From assembly GCF_001044235.1 (NCBI RefSeq), contig NZ_JYNL01000023.1, positions 315,154 to 379,153 on the forward strand: a stretch of 64,000 bases of DNA, given 5' to 3'. A program made the position numbers and the translations under genes. Positions 51,015-59,243 of the stretch are shown piece after piece. The notes under the pieces were generated by a model that was not told the origin of the DNA, ran no database searches, and was given only the letters and a program-made list of their open reading frames with translations. Every line of letters begins with the position of its first letter. Position 1 is the first letter of the stretch. The stretch is from Mycolicibacterium chlorophenolicum (GTDB lineage Bacteria; Actinomycetota; Actinomycetes; Mycobacteriales; Mycobacteriaceae).

Positions 51015-52600
51015 CGGCGGTCGGGCAGGGCGGCCAGGTGCTGGTGCCCGGCGTGACGTGCTGGCGCACGGAACGCGCCGGGCGCTTCAGCCGCATCGTC
51101 GACGGCGCCGACTACCTGTACTACGTCAAAGAGGCGATGCTCGGGGCGCGCCGGCGGATCATGCTGATCGGTTGGGATCTCGACGCCCGCACCGCCTTCG
51201 AGCCCACTGGGGCGTCGCTGAGCGGCCCCAACCATCTCGGGCTGTTCCTGACCTGGCTGGTGTGGCGCCGCCCCGAGCTCGAGATCTACCTGCTCAAGTC
51301 CAATCTGAAGCTGCTGCCCGCGCTCGACGGGTTCTGGTTCGGTCTCACCCCGGTGTCACTGGTGAACCGGCTGACCCTGCCGCGCATGCATTTCGCCGTC
51401 GACGGCGCCCGTCCCACCGGTGCGGTGCACCACCAGAAGATCGTCGTCATCGACGACGCCGTGGCGTTCTGCGGCGGCATCGACCTCACCCTCGGTCGCT
51501 GGGACCGGCGCGAACACGAGCGCCACGACCACGGCCGCTCGGCGGCGGGACACACCTACGGCCCGCGGCACGAGGTGGCCGCGGTGGTCGACGACCACGC
51601 GGCCAGAGCATTGGCCGATCAGGCGCGCCAGCGGTGGCACGATGCGACCGGGGTGACGCTGCACCCGGTGAGCCCCGTGGGGCCGGTGTGGCCGCGCGGC
51701 CTGAACCCCGCGGTGCGCGACGTCGACGTCGCGATCGCCCGTACACAGCCCCCGCTGCGCACCCGCCCGGAGGTCCGCGAAGTCGAGGCGCTCAACCTCG
51801 CCGCGATCCGGCAGGCCCGCTCGGTCATCTACCTGGAGAACCAGTACCTCGCGTCGAGGCGGCTGGCCGACGCGCTCGCCGCGCGGCTGCGCGAGCCCGA
51901 CGGCCCCGAGGTCGTGATCATCCTGCCCCGCAGCTCGGAGAGCCGGCTCGAGCAGGAATCGATGGACAGCGCCCGCGAGCGGCTGCTGCGCAAACTGTGG
52001 AAAGCCGACGAGCACAACAGATTCGGCGTCTACTGGCCCGTCACCACCGGCGGGATGTCGGTCTACGTCCATTCCAAGGTGATGGTGATCGATGACCGCC
52101 TGCTGCGGATCGGGTCGTCGAATCTGAACAACCGCTCGCTGGGCTTCGACAGCGAGTGCGACGTCGCGATCGAGGCCGGCGACCGTGCCGACGTCGCCCA
52201 CGAAATCCTGCTCGCCCGAGACGATCTGGTGTCCGAACACCTGGGGGTGTCGGTGACCGAGTTCCGCGCCGAGATGGAGCGGCACGGATCGTTCCTGGCC
52301 ACCGTCAACGCTCTGCGCAGCACGGGCCGATCGCTGCGCAAGTTCACCCGCCTCATGGTCTCCGGTGACGCAGGGCCTTTCGGGGAGAACGATCTGATGG
52401 ATCCCGACCACGTCCCCTCCTCCCTGCTCGAGGGCTTCGGCAGCCTGGTGCACGGTCTGGTGATGTGGCCGGTGTCGCAGGTGTATCCCGCTGTCGTGTC
52501 GCACATCACGTCCCTGGCGCGTTCGGATCGCGACGCCGGGGACGACCAACCTGTGTCGGCACCCGCAACGGGTGCTGCGAACACGAGAAGGGATGAGTGA
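51011..52600 (+). CDS. Phospholipase D/cardiolipin synthase-family protein
   Basis: 529 residues with two HKD motifs: HHQKIVVIDDAVAFCGG (His ~139) and VHSKVMVIDDRLLRIGSSN (His ~353). No signal peptide or N-terminal TM segment, so it may act on the inner face of the membrane. Both catalytic centres look complete. Its place at the end of an Asp23/AmaP operon links phospholipid remodelling with envelope stress. Transphosphatidylase vs hydrolase activity cannot be told. Confidence 0.93.
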   Translation: MTAVGQGGQVLVPGVTCWRTERAGRFSRIVDGADYLYYVKEAMLGARRRIMLIGWDLDARTAFEPTGASLSGPNHLGLFLTWLVWRRPELEIYLLKSNLKLLPALDGFWFGLTPVSLVNRLTLPRMHFAVDGARPTGAVHHQKIVVIDDAVAFCGGIDLTLGRWDRREHERHDHGRSAAGHTYGPRHEVAAVVDDHAARALADQARQRWHDATGVTLHPVSPVGPVWPRGLNPAVRDVDVAIARTQPPLRTRPEVREVEALNLAAIRQARSVIYLENQYLASRRLADALAARLREPDGPEVVIILPRSSESRLEQESMDSARERLLRKLWKADEHNRFGVYWPVTTGGMSVYVHSKVMVIDDRLLRIGSSNLNNRSLGFDSECDVAIEAGDRADVAHEILLARDDLVSEHLGVSVTEFRAEMERHGSFLATVNALRSTGRSLRKFTRLMVSGDAGPFGENDLMDPDHVPSSLLEGFGSLVHGLVMWPVSQVYPAVVSHITSLARSDRDAGDDQPVSAPATGAANTRRDE

Positions 52601-52601
52601 C

Positions 52602-52775
52602 ATGGGATTCATCGACAAGGCCAAGAACGCCGCCGAGGACGCCGTGGGTCAGGTCAAGGAAGTGGTCGGTGACATCACCGGCAACGACGACCTGAAGGCC
52701 GAAGGCAAGAAGGATCAGGGCGTCTCGGGCGCCAAGAAGGTCGGCGAGAACATCAAGGACAAGTTCACCAGCTAG
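52602..52775 (+). CDS. CsbD-like stress protein (57 aa)
   Basis: MGFIDKAKNAAEDAVGQVKE, VVGDITGNDDLKAEGKKDQG is the CsbD helical repeat pattern: small, hydrophilic, Lys/Asp/Gly rich. The ATG follows an AAGGGATGAG ribosome site, 1 bp after the phospholipase stop. Part of the stress operon. Confidence 0.92.
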   Translation: MGFIDKAKNAAEDAVGQVKEVVGDITGNDDLKAEGKKDQGVSGAKKVGENIKDKFTS

Positions 52776-53959
52776 CCTTCTCCGCCGAACCGGCGGATGA
52801 GTTCGCGGCGATCGATCTTTCCGATCCCGCGCCGCGGCAGTTCGTCGACGACGTGCACCTCCCGGGGTGCCGCCGTCGGCGACAACGCCGCACTGACATG
52901 AGAACGCAACTCGGGCAGCGTGATCGTCGCCCCGTCGATCAGAACCACGGCGGCGACGACACGCTGCCCCAGTCGTTCGTCGGCCACCCCGAACACCGCG
53001 CAGTCGGCCACCGCCGGGTGGGTGGCCACCGCCCCCTCCACCAGTGCCGGTAGCACCGTCAGACCGCCGGTGCTGATCGCGTCGTCGACCCGACCGAGCA
53101 CTCTCAGCACCCTCGAATCATCTACTGCGCCAATGTCATCGGTGCGGAACCAGCCCGGATCGGCGAACGGGTCCGGCGTCACCGGGTTCCGGTAACCCGA
53201 CGCCACCGTCGGCCCGCCCAGCGAGATCCGGCCCCCGTCGTCGAGCGCCACCCGCACCCCGGTCAACGGGACCCCGTCGTAGACGCAGCCGCCCGCCGTC
53301 TCGCTCATCCCGTAGGTGCGAATCACCGAAAGATCTGCCGCACTTGCCTTTTCGGCGATCGTCGCCGGCATCGGGCCACCGCCGATCAGGATCGCGTCCA
53401 GCGAGGCCAGCGCCGCGGTCGCCCTCGGATCCCCGAGTGCCTTGTCCAGCTGGACGGCGACCAGCGAGGCGTACCGGCGGCCTGGGCCCATCGTTTCGAT
53501 CGCGTCCGCCAGCTCGGCCGGGGCGGCACTCGGGGGCACGGCCACCGGGGTGGTGCCCGCCACCACGCTGCGCACCAGCACCTGGAAGCCGGCGACGTGG
53601 TAGGCCGGCAGCGCCAGCAGCCAGCGGCCGGGACCTCCGAGCCGGTCGTGGGTGGCGCCGGCGCTGGCGAGCAGCGCCGCCGCGGTCAGCATCGCGCCCT
53701 TCGGGATGCCCGTGGTGCCCGACGTGGACAGCACGGCGGCCACCGTGTCGTCGATCGGCTCGCCGGCCCGCAGAGCGCGGGCCGTCGCGGCGGACTGCTC
53801 GGGATCGTCGGCGGGCACCGGCAGCAGGCCGGCCCGGCCGTCGAGCGCGTCGCCGATCGCACTCATCGCGGACAGCGCCGCGGCGCCCGAACCGACGGCG
53901 AGCGGGCGCAGCGTGGTTATGGGGTGTCCTCGCTGTCGCGGGGGTCGTCGAGTGGCCAT
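52772..53959 (-). CDS. menE: o-succinylbenzoate-CoA ligase
   Basis: 395 residues if started at the ATG at 53959, but that overlaps the upstream gene by 43 bp and has no ribosome site; the conserved-looking part begins at TLRPLAVGSG, where no ATG/GTG/TTG exists nearby. Adenylate-forming motifs: LSTSGTTGIPKGAML, RTYGMSETAGGCVYDG, GWFRTDDIGAVDDSRVLRVLG and the catalytic Lys in RRGIGKIDRRELI. It makes OSB-CoA for menaquinone synthesis; menA and menB are also in this window. Confidence 0.93.
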   Translation of the reverse strand: MATRRPPRQRGHPITTLRPLAVGSGAAALSAMSAIGDALDGRAGLLPVPADDPEQSAATARALRAGEPIDDTVAAVLSTSGTTGIPKGAMLTAAALLASAGATHDRLGGPGRWLLALPAYHVAGFQVLVRSVVAGTTPVAVPPSAAPAELADAIETMGPGRRYASLVAVQLDKALGDPRATAALASLDAILIGGGPMPATIAEKASAADLSVIRTYGMSETAGGCVYDGVPLTGVRVALDDGGRISLGGPTVASGYRNPVTPDPFADPGWFRTDDIGAVDDSRVLRVLGRVDDAISTGGLTVLPALVEGAVATHPAVADCAVFGVADERLGQRVVAAVVLIDGATITLPELRSHVSAALSPTAAPREVHVVDELPRRGIGKIDRRELIRRFGGEG

Positions 53960-54249
53960 CCCTGGGCCGCGAGCCGCTCGCGCACGCGCTCCACATCGTC
54001 GGGGGAGGGCAGATCGTCGGTGATCTGGGTGATCAGCACCCCGATGTCCACGCGGTCGATCCCGTTGGCCGTCGGATCATCGAACTCCGCGCGGGCGGTG
54101 AGCTCGGCGACGACGGCCTTGACCTCGTCGTCGGTCAGGCGGCGGCGCAGCAGTGCGAGCAGCGGCACGCGGTCAGGACCGGGCACCCCTTCCGGATACC
54201 CGGCCGCGATCCACGCCACGATCTTGGCCAGAAACTTGGTCAACGCCAT
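53917..54249 (-). CDS. DUF3349 family protein (Rv0543c-like)
   Basis: 110 residues from the ATG at 54249. FLAKIVAWIAAGYPEGVPGP, DRVPLLALLRRRLTDDEVKA and a C-terminal RVRERLAAQGWPLDDP are typical DUF3349. It is paralogous to the gene at 56054, and the two flank the pit gene. Small helical protein of unknown role. Confidence 0.9.
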   Translation of the reverse strand: MALTKFLAKIVAWIAAGYPEGVPGPDRVPLLALLRRRLTDDEVKAVVAELTARAEFDDPTANGIDRVDIGVLITQITDDLPSPDDVERVRERLAAQGWPLDDPRDSEDTP

Positions 54250-54461
54250 CTCCCACGAACAACGCTGGGCGAACCGCCCTCGGCAGCTCGATAGTAGCCC
54301 CGGTGCCTGTCCGACACGGCACGAGAGCTGCGCCCGGGCAACGGTTCCGGGCGGCAAGATGAACATCAGATGAACACCTGGCCTGCAGCGGAAAAAGTGC
54401 CTTTTGGCACCTGGATTTCGGGTCCATGTCGATTAGTCAAAAGCGATCGGGGACCAGCAGA

Positions 54462-55727
54462 ATGAGCGCCATGAGCGGAGAGTTCATCATCCTGGTGCTG
54501 TTGATCGTCACAGCACTGGCGTTCGACTTCACCAACGGGTTCCACGACACCGGCAACGCGATGGCGACGTCGATCGCGACGGGTGCTCTCAAGCCGAAGA
54601 CGGCGGTGCTGCTCGCCGGCGTCCTCAACCTGGTCGGCGCCTTCCTGTCGGTCGAGGTCGCGGTCACCGTGACGACGTCGGTGCTCAAGATCCAGGACAG
54701 CAAGACCGGCGCACTGCTGCCGTCGATCGACGCCTCGACCGGGTTGACCATCATCTTCGCCGGCCTGATCGGCGGCATCCTGTGGAACCTGCTCACCTGG
54801 CTGTTCGGCATCCCGTCGAGTTCCTCGCACGCCCTGTTCGGTGGGTTGATCGGCGCGGGCCTCGCCGCGGTCGGGCTGAACGGCGTCAACTGGACCGGCG
54901 TCACCCAGAAGGTGCTGATCCCGGCCGTCGCCGCGCCGGTGATCGCGTGCCTGGTCGCCGCGTGCGGCACCTGGCTGGTCTACCGGATCACCCGCAAGGT
55001 GATGAAGAACCGTCGCGAGCAGGGCTTCCGCTGGGGTCAGATCGCCACCGCCTCGCTGGTGGCGCTCTCGCACGGCACCAACGACGCGCAGAAGACCATG
55101 GGCGTGATCGCGCTGGCGCTGATCACCACGGGCCACCTCACCGGGGACGTGAAAGCCGATGGGCTGCCGTTCTGGATCATCTTGAGCTGCGCCGTCGCGA
55201 TCGGCCTGGGCACCTACATCGGTGGCTGGCGGGTCATCCGCACGCTGGGCAAGGGCCTGGTCGAGATCGAGTCGCCACAGGGCCTGGCCGCCGAGGCGTC
55301 GTCGGCCGCGATCATCCTGAGCTCCAGCGCCGCCGGCATGGCGCTTTCCACCACCCACGTCGCGACCGGGTCGATCCTGGGCAGCGGCGTCGGCAAGCCG
55401 GGCGCCGAGGTGCGCTGGGCGGTCGCGGGCCGGATGGCGGTCGCGTGGCTGGTCACGCTGCCCGCAGCCGCACTGGTCGGCGCGCTCGCGTTCTGGCTGT
55501 CCCACGCCGTCGAGAGGCTCACCGGGGCGGCGCTGGCCGGTGACGGACTGATCTTCCTGATCCTCGTCGGCCTGTCCTTCTACATGTGGTGGCGGGCGCA
55601 GCAACAGAAGGTGGACCACCGCAACGTCAACGCCGACTGGGACACCTCCACCAACTCCGTGGTCCCGGCCGAGGTGCGCGATGCCGCGCCCGCAGAGTCC
55701 AAGCCCTCCAAGCCCGCCGCGGTCTGA
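54462..55727 (+). CDS. pit: Low-affinity inorganic phosphate transporter (Pit family)
   Basis: 421 residues from the ATG at 54462 (54426 and 54471 are alternatives). The inverted-repeat signatures are both present: FDFTNGFHDTGNAMATSIAT and SHGTNDAQKTMGVIALAL, plus GIPSSSSHALFGGLIGAG. About ten TM helices with a Lys/Asn-rich C-terminal tail. Proton- or cation-coupled phosphate uptake. Corresponds to M. tuberculosis pitA (Rv0545c), here in the opposite orientation to menE. Confidence 0.96.
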   Translation: MSAMSGEFIILVLLIVTALAFDFTNGFHDTGNAMATSIATGALKPKTAVLLAGVLNLVGAFLSVEVAVTVTTSVLKIQDSKTGALLPSIDASTGLTIIFAGLIGGILWNLLTWLFGIPSSSSHALFGGLIGAGLAAVGLNGVNWTGVTQKVLIPAVAAPVIACLVAACGTWLVYRITRKVMKNRREQGFRWGQIATASLVALSHGTNDAQKTMGVIALALITTGHLTGDVKADGLPFWIILSCAVAIGLGTYIGGWRVIRTLGKGLVEIESPQGLAAEASSAAIILSSSAAGMALSTTHVATGSILGSGVGKPGAEVRWAVAGRMAVAWLVTLPAAALVGALAFWLSHAVERLTGAALAGDGLIFLILVGLSFYMWWRAQQQKVDHRNVNADWDTSTNSVVPAEVRDAAPAESKPSKPAAV

Positions 55728-55753
55728 CCGACGCCGACAGCGAAGGAAATCCC

Positions 55754-56041
55754 ATGACTTACCTGGAGAGCATCCTCAAGGTGCTCGTCGTCGGTCTCGT
55801 CCTCGGCGCGGGCCTGCCGGCCGTCTTCGCCACCGGCCTGGTGGCGTTCTCCCGCGGGGCGGGCAACGACGGCTCTGACGGCACCGCCGCCGTCGCGCCG
55901 AATCCGGCCCTCAAGTTCCTCGGTGTGGCGCTGTTCGTGTTCGTCGGCTGGGTGATCCTGACCGCGGTCCTGTGGATCACCCGCACGACGATCATTCACC
56001 ACACCGGCATCGACCTGTTCCCCTTCCTCCCCAAGAAGTGA
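55754..56041 (+). CDS. Small two-TM membrane protein (Rv0544c-like)
   Basis: 95 residues; GAAGGAAAT ribosome site. TM helices YLESILKVLVVGLVLGAGLP and FLGVALFVFVGWVILTAVLW, with an ending HHTGIDLFPFLPKK. Directly follows the pit gene; the M. tuberculosis neighbour of pitA is a similar small membrane protein, so it may assist phosphate transport. Confidence 0.86.
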   Translation: MTYLESILKVLVVGLVLGAGLPAVFATGLVAFSRGAGNDGSDGTAAVAPNPALKFLGVALFVFVGWVILTAVLWITRTTIIHHTGIDLFPFLPKK

Positions 56042-56053
56042 GCTGACACGCTG

Positions 56054-56353
56054 ATGACCCAGAACGTCCTCAACAACGTTCTCGGGTGGCTCCACGAGGG
56101 CTACCCCCAAGGTGTTCCGCAGACCGACTACTTCCCGCTGCTGGCGTTGCTGGCCCGGACGCTGTCCGAGGAGGAGGTCGTCAAGGTGGCGCAGACGGTG
56201 CTCAAGCGCGCCGATTCCGACACCGTCACGCCCGAGGAGATCCACGCGGCCATCCACCTGGTGACCGACAAGGAGCCCAACCCGGAGGAGATGCACCAGG
56301 TGGCGGCGCGCCTGGCCTCGGTCGGGTGGCCGCTGGCGGCGCCGGTCCGCTAG
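56054..56353 (+). CDS. DUF3349 family protein, second copy
   Basis: 99 residues. VLNNVLGWLHEGYPQGVPQT, DYFPLLALLARTLSEEEVVK and ARLASVGWPLAAP align directly with the copy at 53917-54249. It ends 4 bp into the convergent VOC gene. In the same transcription unit as pit. Confidence 0.9.
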   Translation: MTQNVLNNVLGWLHEGYPQGVPQTDYFPLLALLARTLSEEEVVKVAQTVLKRADSDTVTPEEIHAAIHLVTDKEPNPEEMHQVAARLASVGWPLAAPVR

Positions 56354-56736
56354 TCGCGCACGTCGCGGCGCAGCGGATGGTCCTCGGGCACCTGCACGAA
56401 GATCAGCGCCACCCCGTCGGGATCGGTGACGTGCATCTCGAACAGCCCCCACGGCTCCCGGCGCGCCTCGCGCGTGATCTGAATTCCCCGCTCCCGCAAC
56501 GCATTCTGTGTCGCGTGCAGATCGCGAACCTGTAGCCACAGCGCCCCCGGGAACGGCGGCCCGCCGGCGGCCGGGGCGCCGTGGCCGGCGAGTTCGAGCA
56601 GCGACTGCCCGGCGTAGAACACCGTTCCCCCGGAGTACTCGCGGGCGATCGCGAGCCCCAGCCCGTCGCGGTAGAAGGCCAGCGATCGGTGGTAGTCCGC
56701 GGGACGGAACAGCACCCGGCTGGCCAGGATCTCCAT
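56350..56736 (-). CDS. VOC/glyoxalase-family protein (Rv0546c-like)
   Basis: 128 residues from the ATG at 56736. Two beta-alpha-beta-beta-beta modules: ASRVLFRPADYHRSLAFYRD and ALWLQVRDLHATQNALRERG, ending FEMHVTDPDGVALIFVQVPE. The glyoxalase I-type metal His is not clearly conserved at the first strand. Substrate unknown. Confidence 0.88.
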   Translation of the reverse strand: MEILASRVLFRPADYHRSLAFYRDGLGLAIAREYSGGTVFYAGQSLLELAGHGAPAAGGPPFPGALWLQVRDLHATQNALRERGIQITREARREPWGLFEMHVTDPDGVALIFVQVPEDHPLRRDVRD

Positions 56737-56755
56737 GGCTTCAGTGTCTACCACG

Positions 56756-58291
56756 TCAGCCGATGCGCCGATCCGCGTCGGCCCAATACGGTTCGCGCAG
56801 CGCGCGTTTGAGGATCTTGCCGCTGGGGGTGCGCGGCAGCGCGTCGACGAAGTCGACGGTCTTGGGCAGCTTGAACCCACCGAGCCTGCCCCGCGCGTAC
56901 CCGATCAGGTCGGTCTCGGTCAGGTGCGCGCCCGGCGCAGCCACCACCACGGCCTTGACGGCCTCGCCCCAGCGCGGGTCGGGGACGCCGATGACCGCGG
57001 CCTCGGCGACCCCGGGATGGGTCATCAGGACGTTCTCCACCTCGGCCGGGTACACGTTCTCCCCGCCCGAGACGATCATGTCCTTGATCCGGTCGTGCAG
57101 GTACAGGTAGCCATCGGCGTCGAGATAGCCGGCGTCGCCGGTGCGTAGCCACCCGTCGGGGGTCAGCGTCGCCGCGGTCGCGTCGGGGTTGGCCCAGTAG
57201 CCCAGCATGTTCTGCGCCGAACGGGTCCAGACCTCGCCGACGGTGCCTGTCGGAACGTGGGCGCCGGCCCGGTCGACGACGCGAATCTGCACCCACGGAT
57301 ACGGTTTTCCGCATGAGCGCATCAACTCCGGGGAGTGCTCGTCGCCGCCGAGCTGGGTGATCGAGCCGGTGGTCTCGGTCATCCCGTACACCTGGGCGAA
57401 GACGCCGCCGAACCGTGCGATCCCGCGGACCAGGACGTCGTCGCTGATCGGGGACGCGCCGTAGACGACGATCCGCAGGCTCGACAGGTCGGCCGCGTCG
57501 ATGCCCGGCGTGTCGAGCAGGAACTGCACCACTGCGGGCACCACCAGCATGTTGGTGACGCGGTGGGTGGTGATCGCGTCGAGGATCGCCGCCGGGTCGA
57601 CGTCGCGCAGCACGACCGTCACCGCCCCGTGCCACAGCCCGGCGAACGCCCACCCCGAACCGGCCATGTGGAACAGCGGCATCACCGCGAGGCTGACGGC
57701 GTCGGCGTCGAAGCGCCATGGCTGCTCGACACCGCTGGTCTTGCAGACGTAGTTGGCGTTGCTCAGCATGACGCCCTTGGGCAGACCGGTCGTGCCGGAG
57801 GTGTACATCAGGAACACCAGGTCGTCGGGTCCGGTGACGACGCCGGGGTCGACCGCAGGATGGGTCCGGAGCCAGTCGTGCAGGTCCGGCCAGCGGGGGT
57901 GGGCGCCGATCGCGACGATGCGGGCGTCCAGGGTGGATTCGATCGCCTCGACGTGGCCGACGAAGTCGGCGCCGACGACCACCGCGGCGGCCCCGCAGTC
58001 GCCGATGATGTGCCCTATCTCCGGTGGCGCCAGCCGCCAGTTCACCGGCACACCGATCGCGCCGAGCTTGGCCAGCCCGAACATCACGACGAAGAACTCG
58101 GCGCCGTTGCGGTCGAGGAACGCCACCCGGTCGCCTGCCCCGACACCGGCCGCGGCGAACGCCTGCGCGGCGCGGTTGGACAGGTCGTCGAGCTCGCCGA
58201 AGGTGATCGGGCGGTCGTCGACGATCAGGGCCGGGGCGTCCGGGCGGTCACGGCCGTGCACGCGCACGACGCCGGCGACGCTGTGGATCAC
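56756..58291 (-). CDS. Fatty-acid-CoA ligase family (FadD-like) enzyme
   Basis: 511 residues from the GTG at 58291, 2 bp after the SDR stop. AMP-binding motifs: FLMYTSGTTGLPKGVMLS, QVYGMTETTGSITQLGG, DGWLRTGDAGYLDADGYLYL and RTPSGKILKRALR with the catalytic Lys. Activates a carboxylic acid as acyl-CoA. Operon with the SDR suggests a short lipid or aromatic acid pathway. Confidence 0.93.
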   Translation of the reverse strand: MIHSVAGVVRVHGRDRPDAPALIVDDRPITFGELDDLSNRAAQAFAAAGVGAGDRVAFLDRNGAEFFVVMFGLAKLGAIGVPVNWRLAPPEIGHIIGDCGAAAVVVGADFVGHVEAIESTLDARIVAIGAHPRWPDLHDWLRTHPAVDPGVVTGPDDLVFLMYTSGTTGLPKGVMLSNANYVCKTSGVEQPWRFDADAVSLAVMPLFHMAGSGWAFAGLWHGAVTVVLRDVDPAAILDAITTHRVTNMLVVPAVVQFLLDTPGIDAADLSSLRIVVYGASPISDDVLVRGIARFGGVFAQVYGMTETTGSITQLGGDEHSPELMRSCGKPYPWVQIRVVDRAGAHVPTGTVGEVWTRSAQNMLGYWANPDATAATLTPDGWLRTGDAGYLDADGYLYLHDRIKDMIVSGGENVYPAEVENVLMTHPGVAEAAVIGVPDPRWGEAVKAVVVAAPGAHLTETDLIGYARGRLGGFKLPKTVDFVDALPRTPSGKILKRALREPYWADADRRIG

Positions 58292-58293
58292 GG

Positions 58294-59178
58294 TCAGTCC
58301 CGCGGCTGCATGCGCTGACGTTTCATGATCGTGTCGACCGCGGCGGGGGCGATGCTGTTGATCGCGTGCGCGGTGACCGCGATGCGCGGAGCGATGCTGA
58401 CCGGCCGGTGCCGGGCGGCGGTGATGATCCAGCCCGCGGCCTCCTCCGCCGACAGCCCGGGCAGCCCGTCGTAGGCGCGGGTCGGCGCGATCATCGGGGT
58501 CTTCACCAGCGGGTAGTACAGCGTCGTGGAGTGCACGCCGCGGTCGCTCCACTCGGTCTCGATGATCCGGCTGATCGACGACAGCGCCGCCTTGGAGGCG
58601 TTGTAGACGCCGAACAGCGGCGGCGACTCGGTCTTCACCCCCCACGTCGAGACGTTGATGATGTGGCCGTCGCCCCGCTCGAGCATGCCGGGCGACAGCC
58701 CGCGGATCAGCCGCACCGGGCCGTAGTAGTTCAGCGCCATCGTGCGTTCGACGTCGTGCCAGCGGTCCAGCGATTCGGTCAGCGGGCGCCGGATTGAGCG
58801 GCCGGCGTTGTTGACCAGGATGTCGATGCCGCCGAGTTCGTCCTCGACGGTCGCGACCAGCGCGTCGATCGCGTCGAGGTCGGACAGGTCGCACGTGTGG
58901 GCGCGGGCGTCGCCGCCGGCGTCGGTGATCCGGGTGACCAGCGCGTCGAGTAGATCCTGCCGGCGCGCGACCGCGACCACGGTCGCGCCGCGGCGGGCCA
59001 GCTTCTCGGCCGCGGCCTCCCCGATGCCCGACGAGGCGCCGGTCAGCAGGATCCGCTTGCCCTTCAGGTCGATGATCTCCCGGTCGGGGCGGTACTGCAG
59101 CAGCGTCGGGATCAGCGGCGGCCGCATGCTGGTCAGCGCCACCTGCTCGGCCAGCCGCCGCAGCGGGTTTCGTGTCAT
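58294..59178 (-). CDS. Short-chain dehydrogenase/reductase (Rv0547c-like)
   Basis: 294 residues. Cofactor motif LLTGASSGIGEAAAEKLARR, NNAG in DILVNNAGRSIRR, catalytic Ser in INVSTWGVKTESPP and Tyr-x3-Lys in FGVYNASKAALSSISR. Ends MKRQRMQPRD, basic. Coupled to the FadD-like gene. Confidence 0.93.
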   Translation of the reverse strand: MTRNPLRRLAEQVALTSMRPPLIPTLLQYRPDREIIDLKGKRILLTGASSGIGEAAAEKLARRGATVVAVARRQDLLDALVTRITDAGGDARAHTCDLSDLDAIDALVATVEDELGGIDILVNNAGRSIRRPLTESLDRWHDVERTMALNYYGPVRLIRGLSPGMLERGDGHIINVSTWGVKTESPPLFGVYNASKAALSSISRIIETEWSDRGVHSTTLYYPLVKTPMIAPTRAYDGLPGLSAEEAAGWIITAARHRPVSIAPRIAVTAHAINSIAPAAVDTIMKRQRMQPRD

Positions 59179-59191
59179 GAGATCTCCTCGT

Positions 59192-59240
59192 GATTTCGGC
59201 GTGCTTGGTCGCGCTCAGCGCGACCAACGACGCCGAAATC
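59192..59240. terminator. Long two-part inverted repeat between menB and the SDR gene
   Basis: GATTTCGGCGT (59192-59202) pairs with ACGCCGAAATC (59230-59240), and inside it TTGGTCGCGCT (59205-59215) pairs with AGCGCGACCAA (59217-59227); the two stems are separated by a 2x2 mismatch. This 49-bp near-palindrome lies directly after the menB stop. It likely terminates or processes the transcript. Confidence 0.7.
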
Positions 59241-59243
59241 GCT

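Noticed and set aside
58294..59227. N-terminal fusion of the FadD-like enzyme across the SDR region
   Set aside because: The long frame over the SDR gene is a shadow. The GTG at 58291 gives a normal-length ligase.
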